Below are positions 25,485 through 34,161 of a stretch of 64,000 nt of DNA, piece after piece. The stretch spans positions 1 to 64,000 of the forward strand of contig NZ_BCRO01000074.1 of the NCBI RefSeq assembly GCF_001552635.1, in the 5' to 3' direction. The translations under genes and the position numbers were made by a program. Below the pieces are notes generated by a model. That model worked only from the letters and a program-made list of their open reading frames with translations. It searched no databases and was not told the origin of the DNA. The stretch's first letter is position 1. The number at the start of each line of letters is the position of its first letter. Origin of the DNA: Actinomadura hibisca NBRC 15177 (lineage in GTDB: Bacteria > Actinomycetota > Actinomycetes > Streptosporangiales > Streptosporangiaceae).

Positions 25485-26560
25485 GCGGAACGTTCCTCGA
25501 TCTTCGGCCGGACCCGGTCCAGCAGGCGGCGCACCCCGCCGGTCACCACGCCCGGGTACTCCAGCGGCAGCACGTGCCCGGCCTGCTCGATCTCCACCAG
25601 CTCCGCGCCCGGCAGCGCCTCGGCGATGCGGCGGCCGTGCTCGGCCGGGGTCAGCCGGTCCCGGCCGCCGGTCATGACCACCGCGGGCACCCTGGCCATC
25701 ACCGCCAGCGCGGTCGCCTTGTCGTGCGCGACCAGCGCCGGGTAGAACTCGGCGATCACGTCGATCGGGGTGGCCCGGATCATCTGCTCCAGGAAGTCCA
25801 CCACGGTCGGGCTGATCTGCGGGTCGGCGAACGCCATCCGCCGGGTCACCATGAACGCCACGTCCGCGCCCAGCCCGCGCACCCGGTCCACCAGGTCGGG
25901 GCGGCGGCCGAGGCCGCGCAGCGTGCCGGGGGTCAGCGGGCGCACCAGCTTGGCCAGCGCCATCGGCAGGCCCAGCGTCATCTCGCGCAGGTCGCCGCCG
26001 GAGGTGTTGACCAGCGCCACCCCCACGACCTGATCGCCGAACAGCTCGGGGTGCGCGTCGGCCAGCGCCATGATCGACATGCCGCCCATCGAGTGGCCGA
26101 CCAGCACCACCGGCGTGCCGGGCCGCACCGTCGCGCGCAGCACCGCCGCCAGGTCGGACCCGGTCTGGTCGACGGTGGCGTGCGCGGCGTCGCTGCGCCC
26201 GGACCGGCCGTGGCTGCGCTGGTCCCAGAACACCAGCCGCAGCCGGTCGCCGTCGGGCAGGTCGCGGCGCTGGTAGTGCCAGGTGTCCTGGGTGAGGCAG
26301 TAACCGTGGCAGAACACCACCGCCAGCGGCGCGTCCTCGGGGCCCTCGGTCTCCACGTGCAGCGCCAGGCCGTCGTCGGCGACGACCGTCATCGGGTCAC
26401 CGCGCAGCGCGCCGAACGGCTCGCCCGCGTCGGGGTCGGGCCGCAGCCTGATCCGGCCGACGGCCAGGTGCCGCAGCCCCACCGCCGCGCCGACCCCGGC
26501 CGCGCCGACGCCCGCGACGGTCCCGGCGATGCCGATCCTGCGCCTTCTCCTGCTATCCAT
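25481..26560 (-). CDS. Membrane-anchored alpha/beta hydrolase
   Basis: A 359-residue alpha/beta-hydrolase-fold protein. The N-terminus MDSRRRRRIGIAG and the following Ala/Gly/Val stretch to about residue 27 look like a membrane anchor or signal. The hydrolase core has the oxyanion FCHGY, WDQRSHGRSGRSD, the nucleophile elbow VGHSMGG, an acidic residue in TGGRDRLTP, and the catalytic His in EQAGHVLP. The substrate is unknown; esters or lipids are likely. The ATG at 26560 overlaps the end of alr by eight bases and its stop overlaps tsaE, so it is translated within the alr-tsaE unit. A hydrolase at this place is common in actinobacteria. Confidence 0.88.
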   Translation of the reverse strand: MDSRRRRRIGIAGTVAGVGAAGVGAAVGLRHLAVGRIRLRPDPDAGEPFGALRGDPMTVVADDGLALHVETEGPEDAPLAVVFCHGYCLTQDTWHYQRRDLPDGDRLRLVFWDQRSHGRSGRSDAAHATVDQTGSDLAAVLRATVRPGTPVVLVGHSMGGMSIMALADAHPELFGDQVVGVALVNTSGGDLREMTLGLPMALAKLVRPLTPGTLRGLGRRPDLVDRVRGLGADVAFMVTRRMAFADPQISPTVVDFLEQMIRATPIDVIAEFYPALVAHDKATALAVMARVPAVVMTGGRDRLTPAEHGRRIAEALPGAELVEIEQAGHVLPLEYPGVVTGGVRRLLDRVRPKIEERSA

Positions 26561-27698
26561 CCCGTGCCTCTCCGGCGAGCCGCCCGGTGTACACGCGGGG
26601 CACCCGCGATCCGATCCGGGTGACGATCTCATACGAGATCGTGCCGAGCGCGTCCGCCCACTCCTGGGCGGTCGGCTCCCCCCGGTCGCCCGGTCCGAAC
26701 AGCACGACCTCGTCCCCTTCGGGGATCGTGTCGTCGCCGAGGTCGATGACGAACTGGTCCATGCACACCCGCCCGGCGATGCGGCGGCGGGCGCCGCCCG
26801 CCAGCACCTCCAGCACGTTGGAGCCGTGCCGGGGGACGCCGTCGCCGTACCCGGCGGGCACCACGGCCAGATTGGTGTCGCGTTCGGTGAGGTAGGTGTG
26901 GCCGTAGGAGACGCCGCTGCCCGCCGGGACCCGCTTGACCAGCGAGGCGTCGGCGGTGAGCGTCATCGCGGGCCGCAGCCCGAAGTCGCCGAGCGCCGGG
27001 ATCGGGGTGAGCCCGTAGGTGGCGATGCCGGGGCGTACCAGGTCGAAGCGCGCCTCCGGCAACGTCAGCGTCGCCGCCGAGTTGGACAGGTGCCGCACCT
27101 CGGGCCGCGCGCCCGCCTTCTCGGCGTGCTCGACCATGTCGGTGAAGGCGGCGAGCTGGCGCGCCACCGAGGGGTGGCCCGGCTCGTCGGCGCAGGCGAA
27201 GTGCGACATGATCCCGACGATCCTCAGCACGCCCTCGGCCTCGGCCGCCAGCGCGGCGTCCACCAGGGCGGGCCAGCCGTCGGGGCCCGCGCCGCCCCGG
27301 CTCATGCCGGTGTCGGCCTTGAGGTGGACGCGGGCGGTGCCGCCCGCCGCGCGCGCCGCCGCGCTGATCTCCTCGACGGCCCACAGCGCGCCGACCGACA
27401 GGTCCACATTCGCGGCGACGGCCTGCCCGTAGTCCTCGCCGGGCACGCTCAGGCCCACCAGGACGGGCACGCCCGTCACGCCCGCCTCGCGCAGCCGCAA
27501 CCCCTCGACCAGCTTCGCCACGCCCAGCCAGGTCGCGCCGCCGGCCAGGGCGGCGCGGGCGGCCGGGACGAGGCCGTGCCCGTACGCCTCGGCCTTGATC
27601 ATCGACATGACCTCGGCGCCGGGCGCGCGTTCCCGCAGCAGGGCGGTGTTGCCGCTGATGGCGTCGAGGTCGATGCGTGCCTGCGCTGGACTCCTCAT
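26553..27698 (-). CDS. alr: Alanine racemase
   Basis: A 381-residue PLP enzyme interconverting L- and D-alanine for peptidoglycan. The PLP-lysine motif reads MIKAEAYGHG, with Glu where most have Asn. Also seen are HLKADTGMSRGG, the PLP-phosphate region SNSAATL, VRPGIATYGL, VSYGHTYLT with the catalytic Tyr region, and RVCMDQFVID. The ATG at 27698 is the only good start before RIDLDAIS. It follows nnr by 154 bases and overlaps the alpha/beta hydrolase gene, so it probably begins a transcript with its own promoter in that gap. Confidence 0.96.
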   Translation of the reverse strand: MRSPAQARIDLDAISGNTALLRERAPGAEVMSMIKAEAYGHGLVPAARAALAGGATWLGVAKLVEGLRLREAGVTGVPVLVGLSVPGEDYGQAVAANVDLSVGALWAVEEISAAARAAGGTARVHLKADTGMSRGGAGPDGWPALVDAALAAEAEGVLRIVGIMSHFACADEPGHPSVARQLAAFTDMVEHAEKAGARPEVRHLSNSAATLTLPEARFDLVRPGIATYGLTPIPALGDFGLRPAMTLTADASLVKRVPAGSGVSYGHTYLTERDTNLAVVPAGYGDGVPRHGSNVLEVLAGGARRRIAGRVCMDQFVIDLGDDTIPEGDEVVLFGPGDRGEPTAQEWADALGTISYEIVTRIGSRVPRVYTGRLAGEARDG

Positions 27699-27852
27699 GG
27701 TTACCCAGTGTGCCGTCCCCGGGGCGGTGACCGGGGCGACCTTGCGGCGCCCGGCACCCGCCGTCGCGTCCCCCGGCGGCGAAATCCCCGTCGTGCCCGG
27801 GAACACCCTCGGTGTTCCTCACCGGATAGGACGCGCCGAGCCGCCGCCGGGT

Positions 27853-29343
27853 TCAGCCGAGCGCGCGGAACGCCTCCGGCAGCGCGGTGACCACGTCGAA
27901 CGCGCTGATCGGCGACTCGCCCCGCGCGGCGTCCGCCGCCCCGCCGCGCGGCCCGGCGGCGGCCAGCCGCGCGGCCAGGCCGTGCAGGTAGGCCCCGGAC
28001 GCGGCGGCCTCCAGGGCGGGCATGCCGCCCGCCAGCAGCGCGCCGACCAGCCCCGACAGCACGTCGCCGGTGCCCGCGGTGGCCAGCCGGGGCGTGCCGG
28101 ACGGGTTGACGCGCACCGGCCGGTCCTGCTCGGCGACCAGCGTCGTCGAGCCCTTGAGCAGCACGGTCGCGCCCAGCTCGGCGGCGGCCCGGCGCACGTG
28201 CTCCAGGCGGCGCGCCTCGATGCGCTCGCGGTCCACGCCGATCAGCCGGGACAGCTCGCCCGCGTGCGGGGTGAGGACGGTCGGCGCGTCGCGGACCAGC
28301 CAGTCGCGGTGCCGGGCGACGACGGTGAGGCCGTCGGCGTCCACCAGCACCGGCACGTCGGTGCGCAGTGCCGCCGCCACCAGCGCGTGCGCGTCGTCGC
28401 CGGTGCCGAGGCCCGGCCCGACGACCCACGCCTGCACCCGGCCGACCTTCTCCAGCGCGCGCGGCCCCGGCTCGATCACCGTCGTGACCGCCTCGGGCCA
28501 GCGTTGCCGGACCAGCTCCACCGGGTGCGCCACCGACGCGAACCGCACCATGCCCGCGCCGCCGTGCACCGCGCCGCCGGTGCTGAGGACCGCCGCGCCG
28601 GTGTACTGGTCGCCGCCCGCCAGGACGCCCACCACGCCGCGCCGGTACTTGTCGGACTCGGGGCCGGGGTCGGGCGGGCGCACGTCGGCGGGGCGGGGCG
28701 CGACCACGTCGGGGTCGGGCAGGTCGTCGCCGAGCCCGATGTCGACCAGCTCCACCACGCCGCAGTGCGCCGCGCCGGGGTCGATGAGCAGGCCGGGCTT
28801 GTGGGTGCCGAAGGTGACGGTGACGTCGGCGTGCACGGCCGCGCCGTCCACCCGTCCGGTGGAGGCGTCCACGCCGCTCGGCACGTCGCAGGCCACCACG
28901 ACGCCCCCGGCGTCGGCGGCGAGCCGGGCCAGGGTCGCGTGCGGCTCGCGCAGGCCGCCGGTGCCGCCGATGCCGGTCAGGCCGTCGATGATCAGGTCGG
29001 CCCCGGCGATCAGGTCGGCCGCGCCCTCGGCACCCGGCAGGGCCCGGCCGCCCGCCGCCCGCAGCGCGGCCAGCCCGCCCTCGTGGATCTTGGATGCGGC
29101 CGGGACCGCGACCACCCGCGCGCCGCGCCGCGCCAGCCGCGCGCCCGCGTACAGGGCGTCGCCGCCGTTGTCGCCGGAGCCGACCAGCAGCACCACCCCG
29201 GCCCCGTAGACGCCGGGCAGCAGCCCGGCGCAGACCGACGCCAGCCCGGCGGCGGCCCGCTGCATCAGCGCGCCCTCCGGCAGCCGCGCCATCAGGGCCT
29301 GCTCGGCCGCCCGTACCTTGCCGACCTCGTGCGCGTACCGCAT
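27853..29343 (-). CDS. nnr: Bifunctional NAD(P)H-hydrate epimerase / ADP-dependent dehydratase
   Basis: A 496-residue fusion that repairs NAD(P)H damaged by hydration. The N-terminal epimerase (about 1-215) has LLVGSGDNGGDALYAGARL, DGLTGIGGTGGL and CDVPSGVDASTG. The C-terminal kinase-like dehydratase (about 220-496) has KYRRGVVGVLAGG, GPGLG, LTPHAGEL, LKGSTTLV and the signature ATAGTGDVLSGLVGALLAGG. Both halves look intact. The ATG at 29343 is separated by one base from the acpS stop, so the two are coupled. Confidence 0.96.
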   Translation of the reverse strand: MRYAHEVGKVRAAEQALMARLPEGALMQRAAAGLASVCAGLLPGVYGAGVVLLVGSGDNGGDALYAGARLARRGARVVAVPAASKIHEGGLAALRAAGGRALPGAEGAADLIAGADLIIDGLTGIGGTGGLREPHATLARLAADAGGVVVACDVPSGVDASTGRVDGAAVHADVTVTFGTHKPGLLIDPGAAHCGVVELVDIGLGDDLPDPDVVAPRPADVRPPDPGPESDKYRRGVVGVLAGGDQYTGAAVLSTGGAVHGGAGMVRFASVAHPVELVRQRWPEAVTTVIEPGPRALEKVGRVQAWVVGPGLGTGDDAHALVAAALRTDVPVLVDADGLTVVARHRDWLVRDAPTVLTPHAGELSRLIGVDRERIEARRLEHVRRAAAELGATVLLKGSTTLVAEQDRPVRVNPSGTPRLATAGTGDVLSGLVGALLAGGMPALEAAASGAYLHGLAARLAAAGPRGGAADAARGESPISAFDVVTALPEAFRALG

Positions 29344-29344
29344 C

Positions 29345-29722
29345 TCACGTCCCTTCGCGGGGCTGTCCGGGCTCCGATTCGGCGATCACGACGGCGGTCG
29401 CGATCCCCCCGTCGTGGCTGAGCGAGACGTGCCAGGACGCCACGCCCCGATCGGCCGCCGCCGCCGCGACCGTGCCGGTCACGTGCAGCGAGGGCCGCCC
29501 GTTAGCGGCGCGGCGGATCTCGGCGTCGGTCCACAACAACCCGCGCGGCGCGCCCAGCGCCTTGGCGAGCGCCTCCTTGGCGGCGAACCGCGCGGCCAGC
29601 GACCGTCCGGCCATCTCCCGCTCCCCCTCGGTGAACAGGCGCGTCCGCAACCCCGGGGTGCGCTCCAGGGCCCGTTCGAAACGCGCGATGTCCACCACGT
29701 CGATGCCCACTCCAACGATCAC
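29345..29722 (-). CDS. acpS: Holo-[acyl-carrier-protein] synthase
   Basis: A 125-residue 4'-phosphopantetheinyl transferase that activates acyl carrier protein for fatty-acid synthesis. Motifs: GVGIDVVDIARFERAL (Mg2+-binding Asp), FTEGERE, AARFAAKEALAKALG (catalytic Glu/Lys), and WHVSLSHDGGIATAVVI. The start is GTG at 29722, with the usual IVGVGID beginning. It is the first gene of an acpS-nnr transcript. In related genomes glmS lies next to it; here a 4-kb island intervenes. Confidence 0.95.
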   Translation of the reverse strand: MIVGVGIDVVDIARFERALERTPGLRTRLFTEGEREMAGRSLAARFAAKEALAKALGAPRGLLWTDAEIRRAANGRPSLHVTGTVAAAAADRGVASWHVSLSHDGGIATAVVIAESEPGQPREGT

Positions 29723-30107
29723 CTACCCAGGGTGCCACGGCGGTCACCGCCGCATCCCGGTTCGCACCGGTGACCGGTGCGGTGCCATGCGGTCCGGAAT
29801 TGGACCGTTCCGTTAATATGACCAGCGGGAACGTCCCGGATTCACAGGCATTATGATTTTCGGGCCGGTAGGACAATGCTGCGTTAATGTAGGTTGCTCT
29901 GCAAGTTTCATTGCGACATACGCCGTTAGCTCACCGGTTACGGTCTTGCCGGTCACGCGATCAGGAGCGACGCTGAGTGCTCACCCCCTGTCCGCCCCCA
30001 CGATCGGCACTCCGCACCTCCGAGGCCACCCGCGCCATCGCGGCCACCCGCACCCTCCAGGCCACCCGCACCCCCCAGGTCCCCCTCTCCCGCCGAGGTC
30101 AGCAGCC
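29723..30107. promoter_or_regulatory. Divergent spacer: acpS promoter and XRE regulator promoter
   Basis: About 385 bases without a gene. The part at 29800-29960 is clearly AT-richer than its surroundings (GTTAATATGACC, CATTATGATTTTC) and should hold both promoters. At 30020-30090 there are short CCACCCGC repeats. A GAGGT ribosome site lies nine bases before the XRE regulator ATG. Confidence 0.45.
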
Positions 30108-30980
30108 ATGAGCACCTCACGCGGCCCGACCGTCCGCCAGCGCCGTCTGGGCATCGAACTCCGCCGCCTCCGCGAGAACCGCAAGCTCACCGGCGACGAC
30201 GTCGCCGTCCGCCTGTCCTGGTCCACCGCCAAGGTCTCCAGGCTGGAGAACGCCCGCACCGGGGCCCGCGTCGAGGACGTGGCCGACCTGCTGACGTTGT
30301 ACGGGGTCGACGGCTCCCGGTTCGACGATCTGATCAAGCTCGCCCGCTCGGCCACCGAGCGCGACTGGTGGGAGGAGTACGCCGGGCTCACCCCCGGCTA
30401 CGCCGAGCTGATCTCCCTGGAGTCCGAGGCCGACAACATCCTCCAGTGGGAGGACTTCGTGGTGCCCGGCCTGCTCCAGAGCCAGGACTACGCCCGGCAC
30501 GTGGTCGCGGGCTGGGACGTGGTGGGCCCCAAGCCGCCCGCCGAGATCAAGCGCTGGATCGACGTGCGGATGCGGCGCCAGCAGGTGCTGGCGGGCCCCG
30601 AGCCGCTCGGCATGGACGTGATCATCGACGAGAGCATCCTGCGCCGCCGGGTGGGCGACGCCCGGGTGATGGGCGACCAGCTGGAACACCTGCGCAAGAT
30701 TTCCATGCTGCCCCACGTGTCGCTGCGGATCCTGCCGATGAACGGACCCCATCCGGTGATTTCCACGGGATTCATCCTGCTGGAATTCTCACCGGCGCAC
30801 GACATCAGCTTTCCCGATATCGTGCACGTCGAAGGCCTCACCCTGAGCTATTTCGCCGACGAGAACACCACCCACATGTATCGGCTGGCGCATGCCGGAA
30901 TGGCCAAGTACGCCCTGGACGAGACGGCCACCCGCCAGTTGCTGGCGGCGGCCCGCGACGACTGGCGGCGCCAGGGTTGA
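30108..30980 (+). CDS. XRE-family regulator with DUF5753 (Scr1-type) domain
   Basis: A 290-residue regulator. The N-terminal helix-turn-helix (about 10-65) reads RQRRLGIELRRLRENRKLTG then WSTAKVSRLENARTG. The C-terminal DUF5753 domain begins with ERDWWEEYAGLTPGYAELISLE and continues EDFVVPGLLQSQDYARHV, RRQQVLAG, and VISTGFILLEF. Proteins of this type usually sit beside DUF397 genes, as here, and are discussed as toxin-antitoxin-like or developmental regulators. The ATG at 30108 is chosen because it begins just before the helix-turn-helix; the upstream frame extension is Pro-rich and unsupported. Two DUF397 genes follow on the same strand. Confidence 0.92.
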   Translation: MSTSRGPTVRQRRLGIELRRLRENRKLTGDDVAVRLSWSTAKVSRLENARTGARVEDVADLLTLYGVDGSRFDDLIKLARSATERDWWEEYAGLTPGYAELISLESEADNILQWEDFVVPGLLQSQDYARHVVAGWDVVGPKPPAEIKRWIDVRMRRQQVLAGPEPLGMDVIIDESILRRRVGDARVMGDQLEHLRKISMLPHVSLRILPMNGPHPVISTGFILLEFSPAHDISFPDIVHVEGLTLSYFADENTTHMYRLAHAGMAKYALDETATRQLLAAARDDWRRQG

Positions 30981-31326
30981 CCGCCCCGGCAAAGTGATCA
31001 CAATCACGCCGCGGCCGACGATCCGGACATTCAGCGGACAAAGGGCGGTCATCGCTGATCCGCCCCACGCTGACCAGGCACGCATCGGCACTGCCTGGAC
31101 GCGGACATGCAGAAACACGTAGGCCGAGCACACCACAATGCCCGCCGCGCCCAGTGATCGTTTGGTAATTTGGCCGCGTCGAATTGGCGCGGCCGGACGT
31201 GCGTCGACGTAGTGGACCGGTTCAGAAAGTCCACCATCGTTCCCAGCACTATAACGCCGGCCGGTCGCCCGTCGCGGATTCATGCGAATCCGGACACCGA
31301 AACAACACTTGGCGAAAGGGCGTGCA
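30981..31326. other. Spacer between XRE regulator and first DUF397 gene
   Basis: About 346 bases with no supported ORF. It holds an inverted repeat GGCCGCG/CGCGGCC at 31172-31194 and an AT-richer patch (GTTTGGTAATTTGG) just before it, which may be the DUF397 promoter. The gap suggests the DUF397 genes have their own promoter rather than relying on the XRE transcript. Confidence 0.4.
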
Positions 31327-31536
31327 GTGCCTGCCTTCGAGGCTGCCGATTGGCGCAAGAGTTCACGTTGTGGCGGTACCGGGACGTGTGTCGAGGTCGC
31401 TCGGCTCGACCCGTCCCAGATCGGTGCCCGGGACACCAAGAGGGGCGCGGCCGGCCCGGTGCTCCAGTTCTCGGCGGCCGAATGGCGCACCTTCACCGAC
31501 CGGGTGAAGCGCGGAGAGCTCGACCTGTCGTCCTGA
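31327..31536 (+). CDS. DUF397-domain small protein
   Basis: A 69-residue protein consisting only of a DUF397 domain: FEAADWRKSSRCGGTGTCVE, VARLDPSQIGARDTK, and VLQFSAAEWRTFTDRVKRGE. DUF397 proteins accompany XRE/DUF5753 regulators in actinobacteria; Streptomyces members such as the WhiJ-associated ones affect development. The start is GTG at 31327 with GAAAGGG upstream; an ATG 15 codons earlier gives a non-conserved extension. Two Cys in the SSRCxxxGxC motif are conserved in the second copy. Confidence 0.85.
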   Translation: MPAFEAADWRKSSRCGGTGTCVEVARLDPSQIGARDTKRGAAGPVLQFSAAEWRTFTDRVKRGELDLSS

Positions 31537-31752
31537 CCCCGGCGCGGCCCGTCCCGGGCCCGCCGGCCGCCCGCCCGCTCCACTCGCTCCGCCCGTCCGC
31601 ACCGCTCGCCCGCACCGGGCGTCCGGGCCGCCGCCCGCCCCGGCGGCCCGCCCCGCAAAGGTCAAGTGATCTTCACTGGCGCGGGGTACAACCAGAGCAC
31701 GGCGACGTCGCCGACATCCCCGATCCCTCAAACCGCGCAGCAGGAGGTTGGG

Positions 31753-31968
31753 ATGCGAGACGACCATGCGTCTGTGAGCCCATGGACGAGAAGCAGCCGT
31801 TGCGGAGCCAACGGCACCTGCGTCGAGGTGGCCCGTTCCGGCCACCGCGAGATCGGCGTTCGTGACAGCGGGGCCGACACCGTGTCGGCCGTTCCGGTCC
31901 TGAGGTTCGACCTGGCCGCCTGGCGGGTCTTCTCGGGACGGGTGAAGGCGGGCGCCTACGACTTGTGA
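31753..31968 (+). CDS. Second DUF397-domain small protein
   Basis: A 71-residue paralogue of the preceding gene. It keeps WTRSSRCGANGTCVEVARSG and IGVRDSGADT followed by LRFDLAAWRVFSGRVKAG. It starts at ATG 31753 with a perfect AGGAGG site six bases upstream. The spacer to the first copy (216 bases) contains no ORF. Divergence between the two copies is high, so this is not a recent duplication. Either may pair with the XRE regulator encoded just upstream. It ends 21 bases before a long palindromic terminator. Confidence 0.87.
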   Translation: MRDDHASVSPWTRSSRCGANGTCVEVARSGHREIGVRDSGADTVSAVPVLRFDLAAWRVFSGRVKAGAYDL

Positions 31969-31989
31969 ACAGTGGTGAGTGACGTTCGG

Positions 31990-32030
31990 GCATGACCGGA
32001 TCCGGCTCGGCGAGCCGGATCCCGTCATGC
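31990..32030. terminator. Long palindromic bidirectional terminator
   Basis: A 41-base nearly perfect palindrome: inner arms GGATCCGGCTC (31998-32008)/GAGCCGGATCC (32012-32022) and outer arms GCATGAC/GTCATGC. It separates the DUF397 gene from the convergent ABC permease. Confidence 0.7.
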
Positions 32031-32129
32031 CGGTGCCCCGTCTCCGGACGGGGGTTCCGGGTCCGGCCACATCGCCGGGTCCGGTGGGGCCGGGCGCTCC
32101 CGCGGCGATCCCGCAGGGCGCCGGGCCCG

Positions 32130-33110
32130 TCAGGCGAGGCGGACGCCCTTGGCTGTTCTGCGCACCGGCGTGCGCAGGCGGCGGGTGGTCACCCAGAACG
32201 CGCCGCCCGCCAGCAGCAGGTCGAAGGCCAGGCCGTACGGCCAGACCGGGCCGCCCTCGTGGTAGTTGCCGTTGCCCGCGCGCATCTCGCGCACCGAGCG
32301 GCCGAGGTCGCCGAGCGGGTCGTTGTCGGGTTCGCTGCTGGTCGAGACGTCGCCGTCGGTCTCTATGTGCGGAGGCAGGCGCGGAGCGGCGTCGGCCAGC
32401 ACCACCACCGGGTTCGGGGCCAGCAGCCACCACACCAGCTCGGGCCGCTCCCGTTCGTAGGCGTAGCGGGTGCCGCTGCTGCTGCTGTAGTAACGGGGTT
32501 CGACGGTCAGCGGCTGCGCCAGCGCGAACAGCAGCAGCGTGCCGCCGAACAGCGCCAGCACCGTCAGGTACGACAGCAGCACCGAGGTGATGCTGCGCGC
32601 CACCAGCGCCGACCATGCTTGCGACAGCGCGCACACCACGCCGATCAGCAGCCCGGTCACCGCCAGCGTGGCCGCCGCCCGGCCCGGGGTGATCACTCCC
32701 TCCAGGACGGGGAGCAGCACGCACGGCAGGGTGAGGGCCAGCACCAGCAGGCCGGTGCCCCAGGCCGCCGCGAGCTTGCCGAGCGCGATGTCGGCGGGCG
32801 TCAGGCGGGTGAGCTGGAGGGCGGCCAGCGTGCCGCGCTCGCGGTCGCCGTTGACCGACTGGCCGGTCAGCGCCGGGGTGATCAGCAGGCACAACGCCAG
32901 CACCGCCAGCAGCACGCCGCCGAACATCGGCACGCCCTGGGGGTCGTCGTCGCCGTGGTCCCCGCTCTCCAGGCTGAGGCGGAACAGCAGGCCCAGGCCG
33001 TTGACCAGCAGGGCCCACACCGCCAGCAGCGCCTTCCAGCGGCCGGTCCGCAACCGGATGCGGACCTCCTGGACGGCCACCAGCCGGGCCCCGCGCACGC
33101 GTGCTCCCAT
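32130..33110 (-). CDS. ABC-2 type transporter permease
   Basis: A 326-residue integral membrane protein with about six hydrophobic segments (e.g. LLAVWALLVNGLGLLF, VLLAVLALCLLITPAL, LLVLALTLPCVLLPVL, VTGLLIGVVCAL, LTVLALFGGTLLLFAL and a last one near residue 300). The long hydrophilic loop between the last two is outside or poorly conserved. The N-terminal EVRIRLRTGRWKALL and NGDRERGTLAALQLTRLTP motif are typical of the permease of GldA/NosY-like exporters. The ATG at 33110 follows GGGGAG; a GTG one codon earlier is possible. It pairs with the ATPase gene 16 bases upstream. The exported substrate is unknown. Confidence 0.87.
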   Translation of the reverse strand: MGARVRGARLVAVQEVRIRLRTGRWKALLAVWALLVNGLGLLFRLSLESGDHGDDDPQGVPMFGGVLLAVLALCLLITPALTGQSVNGDRERGTLAALQLTRLTPADIALGKLAAAWGTGLLVLALTLPCVLLPVLEGVITPGRAAATLAVTGLLIGVVCALSQAWSALVARSITSVLLSYLTVLALFGGTLLLFALAQPLTVEPRYYSSSSGTRYAYERERPELVWWLLAPNPVVVLADAAPRLPPHIETDGDVSTSSEPDNDPLGDLGRSVREMRAGNGNYHEGGPVWPYGLAFDLLLAGGAFWVTTRRLRTPVRRTAKGVRLA

Positions 33111-33126
33111 CACGCCACTCCCCAGC

Positions 33127-34068
33127 TCATCGGCGGTTCTCGGTCATCGCCAGGTACACCGACTCCAGCGCGCCGGTGGCCGGACCGAACTCCACCACCG
33201 GCACCTTGCGGGCGACCAGGTCGGCCAGCAGCCCCGCCGCCTGCGCCTCGGTCAGCGGGCCCAGCTCGCAACCACCGGGCAGCTCGCTGACCTCCCCCAC
33301 CTCGGGGCGGCCGTCGAGGGCGGCGGCGAGGCCCCCGGGGTCCAGGGCGCGGACGCGCCAGCGCGGGCGGGCGGCGCCCGCCAGGTCGCCCATGCGGTGC
33401 TCGCCGACGGTCCGGCCGTGGTCGACCAGCACGACCCGGTCGGCCATCTCCTCCAGCTCGCCGAGCACGTGGCTGGACACCAGCACCGCCACGCCCTCGG
33501 CCGCCAGCGAGCGCAGCAGGTCGCGCAGCTCGACGCGCGAGCGCGGGTCCAGGCCCGAGGCGGGCTCGTCCAGCAGCAACACGCGCGGCTTGTGGATGAG
33601 CGAGCGCGCCACGCCCAGCCGCTGCTTCTGCCCGCGCGACAACACGTGCACCGGCTGCCCGAGGTACTCCTCCAGGTGGACCAGCGCCAGCAGCGCCCGG
33701 ATGCGGCGGGGGCGCTCGGCGGCGGGCAGCCGGTAGGCGTCGGCGAAGAACGCCAGGTACTCGTCCACGGTGAGCTGGTCGTAGACGCCGAACACGTCCG
33801 GCATCCAGCCGAGGTGGACGCGGGCGGCCTCGGGGTCGGCGCGCAGGTCGTGCCCGGCGACGCGGATGTGCCCGGCGTCGGGGGCCAGCAGCGTCGCGAG
33901 GATCAGCAGCAGGGTCGTCTTGCCCGCGCCGTTCGGGCCGACCAGCGCGGTGACCTGCCCGTAGGGGACGGTGATGTCCATGCCCCGCAGGGCGGGGACG
34001 GTGCCGAACGCGCGGGTGACGCCGCGCGCCTCGACGCCGTGTTCAGCACTACTGCTCGGACGGTCCAC
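33127..34068 (-). CDS. ABC transporter ATP-binding protein
   Basis: A 313-residue nucleotide-binding subunit. It has Walker A GPNGAGKTT, a Q-loop near WMPDVFGVYDQLTVDEYLAFF, signature LSRGQKQRLGVARSL, Walker B VLLLDEPASGLD and H-loop SSHVLGELEEMADRV. The C-terminal 80 residues are an accessory domain found in exporter-type ATPases. The GTG at 34068 is chosen because of the GGGAGG just upstream. It is co-transcribed with the permease. Together they lie between the XRE/DUF397 genes and glmS and form part of the island that separates glmS from acpS. Confidence 0.92.
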   Translation of the reverse strand: MDRPSSSAEHGVEARGVTRAFGTVPALRGMDITVPYGQVTALVGPNGAGKTTLLLILATLLAPDAGHIRVAGHDLRADPEAARVHLGWMPDVFGVYDQLTVDEYLAFFADAYRLPAAERPRRIRALLALVHLEEYLGQPVHVLSRGQKQRLGVARSLIHKPRVLLLDEPASGLDPRSRVELRDLLRSLAAEGVAVLVSSHVLGELEEMADRVVLVDHGRTVGEHRMGDLAGAARPRWRVRALDPGGLAAALDGRPEVGEVSELPGGCELGPLTEAQAAGLLADLVARKVPVVEFGPATGALESVYLAMTENRR

Positions 34069-34161
34069 CCGCCACCTCCCGCGCACCGGCGTATTCCGGT
34101 GCGACGTGCGGGGGCGGCGGGCGGTTCCCGCCGTTACGCGACCGTGATCAACAGGCCGCGG

